From Methanobacteriota archaeon (GTDB taxonomy: Archaea; Halobacteriota; Methanocellia; Methanocellales; Methanocellaceae), in the NCBI GenBank assembly GCA_023436075.1, contig JAEZKS010000023.1, positions 1 to 11,496 of the forward strand: DNA of 11,496 nucleotides, read 5' to 3'. A program made the translations under genes and the position numbers. The notes below the pieces were generated by a model. The model was not told where the DNA came from and did no database searches. It worked only from the letters and a program-made list of their open reading frames with translations. This document shows positions 1-6,846 of the stretch, in pieces (the stretch's first letter is position 1; each line of letters begins with the position of its first letter).

Positions 1-843
1 GCTCTGGCGTTCCTGTGGACGCTGCTTGACTACAAGCGATCTGTCCTTGTATCCGGAGGCACAGCTTCTGGTAAGACGACACTGATGAACGTGCTGTGCT
101 CATTTATCAAGCCTGAACTGAAGATCGTCTCCCTCGAAGACACGCCTGAGCTTAACCTCGCGCACCCGAACTGGATTCAGTCGGTCACACGCAGCGGTTT
201 CGGCGCCGATGGTGGCGGCGGTGGCAGCGCAAGTGGGGTATCCGGCCTCAGTGCACCGGGCAAATCGCCGGGAGATATAGGTCTGTACGACCTGCTGGTG
301 GCCGCGCTGCGTCAACGCCCTGAATACATCCTTGTAGGTGAAGTCAGAGGCGCAGAAGCCTTCACGCTCTTCCAGGCGATCGCCGTCGGCCACGCTGCTA
401 TGGGCACCATCCATGCAGGCACCATGCGTGAATTGCTCTCACGTGTCGAGTCTAACCCGATGAATGTGCCTCGTACACTGTTCGCGTCGATGGATGCCGT
501 CTGCTTTAGCGCGCTCGTCAGGCGAGGCGACCGCAACGTCAGGCGTGTCTTGCAAATCGTCGAAATTCTCGAGCTTGATACCGACGGCAACCTGGTCACG
601 AATCCTGTTTTCAAGTGGGATGCATTCAATGATAAGTTCGTCTTCAGTGGCAAGAGCCATATATTCGAAAAGATCGAAGGACAGCTCGGCATCAAGCAAG
701 AAGCTCTGCTTATGGAAATGGAGAATAGGTCCAGATTCCTGCAGGGCCTGCGGAGCCATGGTATAAAGGACTATTACGAGGTCGTAGAACGTATCCGCGA
801 GTATGAGCTGAACAAGCTCACCAGTGATCAGCCGAAAAAATAG
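1..843 (+). CDS. Type II/IV secretion system ATPase (FlaI/TadA/EpdL-like), 5' partial
   Basis: The frame is open from base 1, so the gene starts upstream and 280 C-terminal residues are visible; the ATG at 85 lies just after the Walker A motif and is not the start. Numbered from base 1, Walker A is GGTASGKTTL (residues 19-28, K25). The Asp-box region LEDTPEL is at 45-51, ALRQRPEYILVGEVRG (Walker B-like, E114) at about 102-117, and the His-box GHAAMGTIHAG at 130-140. These are hallmarks of the cytoplasmic hexameric ATPases that power archaeal pili, archaella and Tad systems. A Gly/Ser-rich stretch (about residues 66-92, GFGADGGGGGSASG...) lies before the conserved DLLVAALRQRP segment. The stop at 841-843 almost touches the next gene, a platform protein, so the two are probably one operon. 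FlaI-type and pilus-type ATPases cannot be separated without the N-terminal domain; the two following platform genes favour a Tad/Epd-like pilus. Confidence 0.93.
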   Translation, partial: ALAFLWTLLDYKRSVLVSGGTASGKTTLMNVLCSFIKPELKIVSLEDTPELNLAHPNWIQSVTRSGFGADGGGGGSASGVSGLSAPGKSPGDIGLYDLLVAALRQRPEYILVGEVRGAEAFTLFQAIAVGHAAMGTIHAGTMRELLSRVESNPMNVPRTLFASMDAVCFSALVRRGDRNVRRVLQIVEILELDTDGNLVTNPVFKWDAFNDKFVFSGKSHIFEKIEGQLGIKQEALLMEMENRSRFLQGLRSHGIKDYYEVVERIREYELNKLTSDQPKK

Positions 844-852
844 GTGAGCGAC

Positions 853-1704
853 ATGGACGTCACGCAGCTATACATGGGGGCATGCTATCGCCTGTTGGGC
901 AGATATCTCGATGAAGTACAGGTACCCAGCATAACCAATTTGCTTTACCAGGCGGACATGGAGATGACCGCCGGGATGTTCCTGTCAATGGCTGCCGTAT
1001 CTTCGCTGCTCGCCGGCATACCGATGTTCGTCTTCTCATTCCTGTTCTTCGGTATCTCGCCGTTCGTGCCGCTGCTTGTGCTGCTGACCGTCGGAGTCGT
1101 CTTTGCAGGCTTTCCTTTCGTCGTATACAATACGACCTCCAACAAGAAGACCGGCATCGAGAAAGAGTTGCCGTTTGCGCTTGGGTACATGTCTATCCTG
1201 TCCAGCGCCGGCTCTACTCCGCTCGAAATCCTGCGCCGGATGTCCATGGAGAACTACGGCGAAATCTCGAAGGAGTTCAGAAAGGTCATGTATAAAGTGG
1301 ATGTCCTCGGACAGGACGAGGTCAGTGCCATGAATGACCTGGCCAACAATACCCCGTCGGAAATTTTCCGCGGCATTGTGATCGATCTTGCCAACATCAT
1401 GTACTCGGGCAGCGGCATGAAGGAGTATCTGGAGTCCAAGTCGAAAGACCTGTTAGAGATCAAGCGGCAGACTCAGAGGGAATTTGTGGACTCGCTCGCC
1501 GTGTTCGGCGAAGGATATCTGGGCGGCATCCTGATGATAGTAATCCTCGCTGTACTTGGAATCGCCATGGCTGGCGCTCTGAACATCGAGCTGGGGCCGT
1601 TCACGCCGTCTCAAATGTTCATGCTCCTGATCTATGGCATCATACCGGTCATTAATGTCGTTTTTTACCTGTTGCTTGAGCAGAAGTTCTCGAGGGCACC
1701 ATGA
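853..1704 (+). CDS. T2SSF-domain pilus platform protein (TadB/FlaJ-like), first of a pair
   Basis: The product is a 283-residue inner-membrane platform protein. Hydrophobic segments lie at about 41-65, 70-92, 220-243 and 253-275. Between the second and third is a charged, helical cytoplasmic region containing ELPFALGYMSILSSAG and a second helix bundle, the layout of one T2SSF/GspF domain. Archaeal FlaJ/PilC proteins usually carry two such domains in one longer chain; here each platform protein has one, as in TadB/TadC and the archaeal Epd-type pili. The platform partners the preceding ATPase and converts its motion into pilin extraction from the membrane. I prefer ATG 853 because GGTGA at 843-847 is a good Shine-Dalgarno match 5 nt upstream; GTG 844, touching the previous stop, would add three residues but has no such site. 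The stop overlaps the next start (ATGA). Confidence 0.88.
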   Translation: MDVTQLYMGACYRLLGRYLDEVQVPSITNLLYQADMEMTAGMFLSMAAVSSLLAGIPMFVFSFLFFGISPFVPLLVLLTVGVVFAGFPFVVYNTTSNKKTGIEKELPFALGYMSILSSAGSTPLEILRRMSMENYGEISKEFRKVMYKVDVLGQDEVSAMNDLANNTPSEIFRGIVIDLANIMYSGSGMKEYLESKSKDLLEIKRQTQREFVDSLAVFGEGYLGGILMIVILAVLGIAMAGALNIELGPFTPSQMFMLLIYGIIPVINVVFYLLLEQKFSRAP

Positions 1705-3062
1705 CGAGAGGAAGTTTAACAGACAGGTGGCGCGATGCGTTAAAGCTGAAAATCGAGACCATCAAGCTGAAGTACAACATCAGGCGAGAGTACTTCACCG
1801 TCGGCATACCAGTCGTTGTAGCCTTGATGCTTCTAATGTTCGCCGTCATGACAGGCCACACGCTCTTCGAAGATAAAAATAGCAAATCCGCAGAGAAAAG
1901 CGACCGTGAGAAAGCCTACGAAGACCTCATAAAACAGATGAATGAAGAGGGAGGCGAGGGTAGTAGTGCAATAAACACTTCGGCAGAGATAAGCGAAGAG
2001 ATACCTCTGCCTGCCGCTAGTAAGGTCGACTTGGACCATTATTTAATCTATGCTGCCATCGTCGCCATGACTCCCTATTCGATCGACCGGTTCTTCCAGC
2101 GACGGGAGAAAAAGAAGAACGAAGAGGATTTTTCCCAGTTCCTGTTCAAGCTTTCGGAACTGATGAGAGCGGGCATTGACCCGATCAAATCAGTAGTAGA
2201 ACTATCCAAGACTGACCTGGGCAGCATAAAAAAGCACGTCACTCTAGCTGCGTCCTCCCTGATGCTGGGCAATTCCTTCGAAGAAAGCATGAAAAAGACG
2301 TCAGCGTCGCTCAAGAGCGAGCTGATATCCAAGTACATCGATCTCGTAGTGCAGGCTTCGTACACGGGCGGCGCAGTCTCCAACCTCATCCTGAAGGCAT
2401 CTGAGGACATGCGCTCGATGATCATGATCGAGCGTGAAATGCAAGGCAACCTGCAACAATACGTGATGATTTTCTATTTTGCCCAGCTCATCCTCATTGT
2501 AATGGTCTATATCCTGTCCACGCAGCTTTTCCCCTTCCTGACCGACTCAGGCATGAAAGCACTATTCGGCGGCTCAGGTATAGGAGACTTGAATTTTAAG
2601 CAAGGGTTTTTCCATCTGTTAATCATCAATGCACTGATCGGCGGCATTATCATCGGGAAAATCACTGAAGGGTCAGCCAAAGACGGTTTGAAGCACAGCG
2701 TTATCCTGACCGTTGTGTCGTATCTTGCGTGTGTATTAATTATCATACCGGCAGCAACCGGTGACACTATCACGATCAAAGTTGTGTCGGGCGACGGCCA
2801 GAAAGGCTATGTCAGTATGCCCCTGGAAAATCAGATAATGTTCCAGGTGCTGGGTTCCTCCGGAAAGCCAGTGGAAAACGCGGTTTTAGACGTCAGTATT
2901 TCGCCATCGGGAGAAGTGCTCGATAATTTGAGATCAACGGATGAGACTGGAAACGTATCAATAAGAGTAGCGCTCGGCGATACGCCAGGCACATATCAGA
3001 TAGTAGCAAAATCTGGTGACGCAAGCGCAACGGCGATTGCGACTGCAGAGCAAGATGAATAA
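1701..3062 (+). CDS. T2SSF-domain pilus platform protein (TadC/FlaJ-like) with C-terminal Ig-like domain
   Basis: This 453-residue protein starts inside the stop codon of the previous gene (ATGA, 4-nt overlap), so translation is probably coupled; GAGGG lies just before the ATG. Hydrophobic segments sit at about 33-51, 113-130, 253-275, 303-320 and 332-352. The charged region 135-245 (QRREKKKNEEDFSQFLFKLS..., ending before TM3) matches the cytoplasmic T2SSF fold, including an SELMRAGIDPIKSV segment typical of these proteins. Five TM segments with an inside N-terminus put residues 353-453 outside. That tail is beta-rich and resembles bacterial Ig-like (Big_1-like) domains: GKPVENAVLDVSI, then TDETGNVSIRVALGDTPGTY. 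An acidic linker (52-112) would also be external. The T2SSF assignment is well supported; the Ig-like call and the topology are inferred from pattern. The external tail is unusual for a platform protein and could contact pilin or S-layer. Confidence 0.86.
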   Translation: MTRGSLTDRWRDALKLKIETIKLKYNIRREYFTVGIPVVVALMLLMFAVMTGHTLFEDKNSKSAEKSDREKAYEDLIKQMNEEGGEGSSAINTSAEISEEIPLPAASKVDLDHYLIYAAIVAMTPYSIDRFFQRREKKKNEEDFSQFLFKLSELMRAGIDPIKSVVELSKTDLGSIKKHVTLAASSLMLGNSFEESMKKTSASLKSELISKYIDLVVQASYTGGAVSNLILKASEDMRSMIMIEREMQGNLQQYVMIFYFAQLILIVMVYILSTQLFPFLTDSGMKALFGGSGIGDLNFKQGFFHLLIINALIGGIIIGKITEGSAKDGLKHSVILTVVSYLACVLIIIPAATGDTITIKVVSGDGQKGYVSMPLENQIMFQVLGSSGKPVENAVLDVSISPSGEVLDNLRSTDETGNVSIRVALGDTPGTYQIVAKSGDASATAIATAEQDE

Positions 3063-3139
3063 ACACTGCAGCAATAGCGAGTCTGGCGAGGGATAAAGTA
3101 CCATTTGCAGGGACTGCGTTGGTATGCCGCATTGACGGA

Positions 3140-3745
3140 TCAGGCGTAACGTTCCCTGGTATCTACGTAAATGCTCCGCCCGGAGTCCTCAATCGAGAAC
3201 GGCACCAGCTTATCCGCCGGAGGCTTATCCCTTAGCTTATGTACGTGGATGTACCGGTTGATCTGTTGCTCGTTAAATCCTATCGTAAGCTCGATCACGC
3301 CGTCAGCCATCGCACGGATTATCTTTTCCTGTTTTTCCGGCAGTATGCCGCTGTCGGACGTGATCAAAATCAGTCTTTCACTGGCCCGAGAAGCGTGCAC
3401 GACAGCATTCATCACATGAACGACCTCCCGATCCACGATGTCGATGAAAAATAGCGGAAGGCTTTCGATAATACAGACCTCTCCGTTACACAGATCGCCA
3501 AGCTTGTGGGCATCCCTGATCCTGTCGATCACTTCCAGGCGCTCGATTCCTTTGCCATAAGCTTCTATTTCGCCAGTGATGTCGCCTTTCGCCCTTGGAG
3601 ATACGTACGTCACATGCTTTCCTGCAGCCAGAGCCTCAGCTACGATCATCTGGGCAAATATCCGCTTGATATCGCCGGAGCTCTCCTCGACGAGGATCAC
3701 GCTTTTCGAGGGCATCTCCGATAGAGCAACGCGGTTGAGCGACAT
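3140..3745 (-). CDS. RecA/KaiC-like NTPase-fold protein with degenerate P-loop
   Basis: The 201-residue protein has the order of elements of an archaeal KaiC/GvpD/FlaH-type RecA fold. A first beta strand (SVILVE, 15-20) runs into a P-loop position reading ESSGDIKR (21-28). A second strand is HVTYVSP, then GEVCIIESLPLFF (88-100) sits at Walker B, with RLILITSDSG next. The C-terminal half, ADGVIELTIGFNE followed by INRYIHVHKLRDK and PFSIEDSGRSIYV, is the familiar KaiC-like ending. The usual GxGKT is absent: there is no Lys-Thr after the glycine, and Glu replaces the Walker B Asp. It may therefore bind nucleotide weakly or not at all and act as a regulatory or scaffold subunit, as FlaH/ArlH does in the archaellum; that role is inference from neighbouring pilus genes. 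It is convergent with the platform gene and divergent from the pilin gene. The ATG at 3745 lies about 25-37 nt from a TATA-like box, suggesting a nearly leaderless mRNA. Confidence 0.75.
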   Translation of the reverse strand: MSLNRVALSEMPSKSVILVEESSGDIKRIFAQMIVAEALAAGKHVTYVSPRAKGDITGEIEAYGKGIERLEVIDRIRDAHKLGDLCNGEVCIIESLPLFFIDIVDREVVHVMNAVVHASRASERLILITSDSGILPEKQEKIIRAMADGVIELTIGFNEQQINRYIHVHKLRDKPPADKLVPFSIEDSGRSIYVDTRERYA

Positions 3746-3764
3746 GTGATTGGTTAACTCCGAT

Positions 3765-3785
3765 ATTCGTTTATGTATATTGTCT
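3765..3785. promoter_or_regulatory. TATA-like box shared by divergent genes
   Basis: The 94-nt gap between the divergent genes at 3745 (minus) and 3840 (plus) contains the AT-rich stretch TTTATGTATATTG at 3770-3782. Read on the minus strand it lies about 25-37 nt from ATG 3745, the spacing expected for a leaderless or near-leaderless archaeal transcript. Read on the plus strand it would give a leader of about 35-40 nt before ATG 3840. This is the only good TATA candidate in the gap; that it serves both directions is inference. Confidence 0.4.
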
Positions 3786-3839
3786 ATTTAGATTCAGGTA
3801 GTCTATGGAGAATAACTGCAAAAAGTACCTGAACATAGA

Positions 3840-5507
3840 ATGATTACGATGGATTCGATTCCCGGCAAAATGCTTGGTGACGATCACGGTGTCTCAGTGA
3901 TCATTGGCGCTATGCTACTCATATTAATAACAGTCGTTGCAGCGGCCAGTCTGGCAGTCATCATTTCTCAAGCTCAAAAACAGCAGGCAGACATTCAGGC
4001 GCATCAGGCGGCGGTCGAGAATGAAAAGCTGGTCATCACCGGCATCGATCCAGAGCTAAACAGTGCAGATAATTCGTTGATTAATTCGCTATTCATCACT
4101 GTTCAGAACCTCAACATAGATCCGTCTCGACTGATGACCATCTACGTGAACGATAAGCCGTGCTTCAATTATTCTTTAGTCAGCGTCGATGGCATCAAGA
4201 AGGACTGGCAGGATAACTGGCTATATAACTATAATCTGTCGAACAGGTACGACATTCCCGGCAGGTCGACCGCTGTCTTCAATTTAAATTTAACGAAAAT
4301 ACTGGATGAAAACGTGCCATGGGATTTCATCGAAGGCGTCCACGTTTATACGGATAAGAGCATCACGATCAAGATAATGACCTCTTATATCAACACGTTT
4401 AACAAAACCTTCAACAATCCGAACGCTGTCGCGCAGGTGAAGGTTCTCTCGCAGGACGCAGGCAGCATCAAGCGAGACAACCTGTACCTGGACGGCTCGG
4501 GGAGTACGTCTGAAAGTCAGATAGTTCACTGGCAGTGGAATATCTACGATGAATCTACCGGCAATATCACCACCCAGAACGGCTCCGTTGTATCTCTGAA
4601 CCCGAGATCTGCAGGCGGCTTCAGGATAAACCTGACAGTCACTGATACTAACGACCTCATCGACACGTCGGAAGATATTGTCATACCGAAGGGAGAAACA
4701 TTTGATCCACTGGCCCACATAATCCCTGTCCAGAATGGCAAGAATGTCACCCTGATTACGACCAGGATGAGCAATGCGACGATAAGCGATGTTTACATTA
4801 ATCTGGAGCCGAAGCAGGGCAACCTCGAGCTGGATAAATATTATGGCAAAACGGATAATAACGGAACGTTCGAGTTCACGGTCAAATCGGGCAACGGGAC
4901 GATAACTGTAGTAGCAGATTGCGACGCCGGAAGCCTAACCAAAACGATAGTCATAACTGAAGCAGAGCCTGATGTACCCCTGGCCGATTTCACGGCCAAT
5001 CATACTAGCGGCTACTTGCCACTGGCCGTACAGTTCTATGATAATTCGACGAATCACCCGACTTCATGGCAGTGGAACTTCGGTGACGGAACTGAGAACG
5101 CCACCGTGCAAAATCCTGTTCACGTGTTTACTTCTGCCCAGCCATTCGATATCACTCTGATAGTGACCAACGACGCGGGGACAAATAGTACTAAAAAGAT
5201 TAGCTTTATCACCGGGGAGTTAACGCCTCCGACCGCCAATTTTACAACGAATTATACCGCTCCGATCTCGCTGGGGAGCGGCAATCCGGTTTGCGTGTCA
5301 TTTAATGATACTTCGACTTTTGCCTCGGGTATAACCTGGGAAGTGGTAATGCTTTCTTTAGGTACATTAGTAGACTATAGAATAAATGAGGAACACCCGG
5401 TATTCGAATTTAATAGAACCGGCACGTTCAGGGTAACTCTAAAAGCCACGAGTCCGGTGTCTCCAGACCCAGCAGAAAAATTCATTGACGTCATAATAAA
5501 CCCTTGA
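3840..5507 (+). CDS. Large type IV pilin-like surface protein with PKD/Ig-like domains
   Basis: The product (555 residues) starts with a short basic/acidic leader and GDDHGVSVIIGAMLLILITV (13-32), continuing hydrophobic to about residue 43. This is the class III (archaellin/pilin-type) signal anchor, with likely prepilin peptidase processing near the DDHG/VSVI junction. A conserved archaeal pilin-type N-domain follows to about 195. Next are a PKD-like domain (about 196-285, LDGSGSTSES...WQWNIYD), an Ig-like segment (about 290-374), a canonical PKD domain (about 380-458, with SWQWNFGDGTENA) and a degenerate PKD-like domain (about 464-555). Many N-x-S/T sites (for example NLS, NLT, NNT, NGT) suggest surface N-glycosylation. 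Ordinary pilins are 100-200 residues, so this is more likely a minor, tip or adhesive subunit than the bulk filament protein. ATG 3840 lacks a clear ribosome binding site; ATG 3849 and ATG 3870 are in-frame alternatives, the last giving a short leader typical of pilins. Confidence 0.85.
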   Translation: MITMDSIPGKMLGDDHGVSVIIGAMLLILITVVAAASLAVIISQAQKQQADIQAHQAAVENEKLVITGIDPELNSADNSLINSLFITVQNLNIDPSRLMTIYVNDKPCFNYSLVSVDGIKKDWQDNWLYNYNLSNRYDIPGRSTAVFNLNLTKILDENVPWDFIEGVHVYTDKSITIKIMTSYINTFNKTFNNPNAVAQVKVLSQDAGSIKRDNLYLDGSGSTSESQIVHWQWNIYDESTGNITTQNGSVVSLNPRSAGGFRINLTVTDTNDLIDTSEDIVIPKGETFDPLAHIIPVQNGKNVTLITTRMSNATISDVYINLEPKQGNLELDKYYGKTDNNGTFEFTVKSGNGTITVVADCDAGSLTKTIVITEAEPDVPLADFTANHTSGYLPLAVQFYDNSTNHPTSWQWNFGDGTENATVQNPVHVFTSAQPFDITLIVTNDAGTNSTKKISFITGELTPPTANFTTNYTAPISLGSGNPVCVSFNDTSTFASGITWEVVMLSLGTLVDYRINEEHPVFEFNRTGTFRVTLKATSPVSPDPAEKFIDVIINP

Positions 5508-5517
5508 GAGGATACCA

Positions 5518-5538
5518 ATGCAATACAGGAGAGATTAA
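5518..5538 (+). other. Possible 6-codon leader minicistron between pilin and TM-protein genes
   Basis: ATG 5518 opens a six-residue frame (MQYRRD) ending in TAA 5536-5538, one base before the preferred TTG start at 5540. It has its own purine-rich GAGAGG (5506-5511) 6 nt upstream. A terminating ribosome would sit on the next start, so it could couple translation between the pilin gene and the TM protein. It could equally be chance, or a small frameshift that displaced an original ATG start. Confidence 0.25.
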
Positions 5539-5539
5539 G

Positions 5540-6058
5540 TTGAGGTCTGACCTGTGTCTCTTGCTGCTATTGCTGGTCATCTTCACGCTGGGCGTGATGG
5601 ACACCTTTTCGACTATCGCTGCCATTAGCTATACCGGCTCGCCTGAAAATGAGTCTAACTTGCTCTACCGGCTCGCATATTCAAACAATGGCGCGCTGAT
5701 CTTTGTAGCATTGAAGTTCATCGTGACCATCGGGTTCGCTATCTCGGCTTTCATCGTCCAGCATATCTGGCAGGAGCTCAAGTTTATTTACGTTTGTCTA
5801 TCGATCGGCATGATCGTGGTCGGCGTCTTCGTCACGGCATCCAACCTTGCGATCGCTCTGGGCGGCAGCAGCATTACAATCTTTTCGATGGATGCTCTAC
5901 AGTTCAGCCTGTACATCCTGCTGGCATTTTTACTGTTTGGGGTAGTCATGACAGCCATCCAGAGGATTTGCGCCGACAGCCAAAAAACTGTTTACGACGT
6001 ATACTCGGAACAATACGAAGTCTGGATGCCGGGCTATAACGGCAAGTTCCGATTATAG
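5540..6058 (+). CDS. Four-TM membrane protein, DUF5658-like
   Basis: The product is 172 residues when started at TTG 5540, which has an AGGAGAG Shine-Dalgarno 6 nt upstream (5527-5533). The frame stays open to TTG 5504 inside the end of the pilin gene, but that start has no comparable site. Hydrophobic segments lie at about 5-30, 50-74, 82-106 and 115-142, followed by a soluble, Tyr-rich tail (YDVYSEQYEVWMPGYNGKF). TM1 ends with MDTFSTIAAI, the next loop has ENESN, TM2 carries a lysine (ALKFIVTIG) and TM3 ends in VTASNLAIA. These sparse polar residues (D-x-x-S/T-T, E-x-N, K, N) match the pattern of DUF5658 proteins and of the gene at 6409. The family has no known function. Its coupling to the pilin gene suggests a membrane partner of the surface protein, but that is inference. 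Confidence 0.68.
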   Translation: MRSDLCLLLLLLVIFTLGVMDTFSTIAAISYTGSPENESNLLYRLAYSNNGALIFVALKFIVTIGFAISAFIVQHIWQELKFIYVCLSIGMIVVGVFVTASNLAIALGGSSITIFSMDALQFSLYILLAFLLFGVVMTAIQRICADSQKTVYDVYSEQYEVWMPGYNGKFRL

Positions 6059-6408
6059 CTTCGTTTAATTAACATGGCGGGAAAAGCATACTTGGTTTAC
6101 AGTTATAATCTCATGTCTCTTCTAAAAGAAACTTCGTGAGCCTTTGTGTGAACTTAGCATACCTTAGTGTTCCACAGACTCAGTTTGTTCAATGCAGATC
6201 GTTTATTCTGCGCAGCCCATTTTATCCATATCATGTGATAATTCAAATTTGCTAATAAAATCATTTAAAACCGATTAATAATCCGAATTAATTCATTTTC
6301 AGAAGTAAAAATGCAGTTAATGCACAAAAGTTATATATAACCAACCGTTATATAAAATATATACTGCTATAGAATCTATTTATGAAAAAAGGGTAGGAAA
6401 CTGGTAAA
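6059..6408. other. 350-nt intergenic region, AT-rich, no gene recognised
   Basis: No convincing coding frame is seen; the longest ATG frame I noted (6074-6139) is 21 codons with no ribosome binding site. The sequence becomes strongly AT-rich after about 6225 and ends in the TATA-like elements that probably drive the gene at 6409. A weak 5-bp stem (GCAGA 6194-6198 with TCTGC 6207-6211) is present but not followed by a clear U-tract, so I do not call a terminator. Confidence 0.5.
6329..6362 (+). promoter_or_regulatory. TATA-like promoter of the 6409 gene
   Basis: Two AT-rich elements stand side by side: the perfect palindrome TTATATATAA (6331-6340) and TTATATAAA (6348-6356). The second is about 55 nt from ATG 6409, implying a leader of about 30 nt. 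The same TATA-to-start distance appears before the genes at 7255 and 8305. Confidence 0.5.
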
Positions 6409-6813
6409 ATGCTCGACAATCGACGCCTGAATAAGTCTGATTTCCGGTATAAGAGAGTTATATCGGGCATGGGCCGGGATGCTGTATCCACCTGGCACCT
6501 CGCGGGCGTCGCCATATGCGCCGTGCTTCTGTTCGGCGACTTTTTCACCACGATGGCCGCGCTGTCGCTCGCTTCGGCACAGGCGTCGGACGGTGGCGTT
6601 ACATTAAGCGAAGGCAACCCATTGATGACGGGAATCGTTAGCGATCCGTTCACTTTCCTGCTGAGCAAGCTGGCCCTTCTGGGCCTGGTGGTCATCGCAG
6701 CCTATATCCTGCGCAACAACGGCCGGATAGCCTACATGCCCTATGTGATCGTCGGCAGCATGTACCTCTTCGTCGTGCTGAACAACACGAACCTGCTAAT
6801 GGCAGCACTGTAA
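6409..6813 (+). CDS. Small three-TM membrane protein, DUF5658 family-like
   Basis: The 134-residue protein has a basic N-terminus and hydrophobic segments at about 28-54, 79-101 and 107-128. The diagnostic residues are GDFFTTMAAL (D44, T47, T48) at the end of TM1, SEGNPLM (E69, N71 in the E-x-N-P type motif) in the loop, a lysine in TM2 (LLSKLALLG, K87) and an Asn-rich TM3 end (VVLNNTNLLM). This D-TT / E-NP / K / N pattern is that of DUF5658 membrane proteins; function is unknown. The gene at 5540 shows the same order of residues in a four-TM frame, so the two may be divergent paralogues. ATG 6409 follows a purine-rich leader (GGTAGGAAACTGGTAAA) without an ideal ribosome binding site. It has its own promoter upstream and a hairpin terminator just after the stop. 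Confidence 0.72.
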   Translation: MLDNRRLNKSDFRYKRVISGMGRDAVSTWHLAGVAICAVLLFGDFFTTMAALSLASAQASDGGVTLSEGNPLMTGIVSDPFTFLLSKLALLGLVVIAAYILRNNGRIAYMPYVIVGSMYLFVVLNNTNLLMAAL

Positions 6814-6822
6814 AAACAGAAC

Positions 6823-6846
6823 GGGCGATGCCCTGCAGGATCGCCC
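6823..6846. terminator. Hairpin terminator shared by convergent genes
   Basis: GGGCGAT (6823-6829) pairs perfectly with ATCGCCC (6840-6846) around a 10-nt loop. On the minus strand the stem is followed by GTTCTGTTTTTAC, and on the plus strand by the pyrimidine-rich TATACTTTCTTCTTC. It lies 9 nt after the stop of the 6409 gene and touches the stop of the minus-strand gene, so it can end transcription from both sides. Confidence 0.65.

Noticed and set aside
6074..6139. 21-codon ATG frame after the four-TM gene
   Set aside because: No ribosome binding site, no recognisable motif, and it lies in an AT-rich gap where short frames are expected by chance.
6194..6211. Stem-loop GCAGA/TCTGC as terminator of the pilus locus
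   Set aside because: Only 5 bp with an 8-nt loop, 136 nt after the stop, and no T-run follows.
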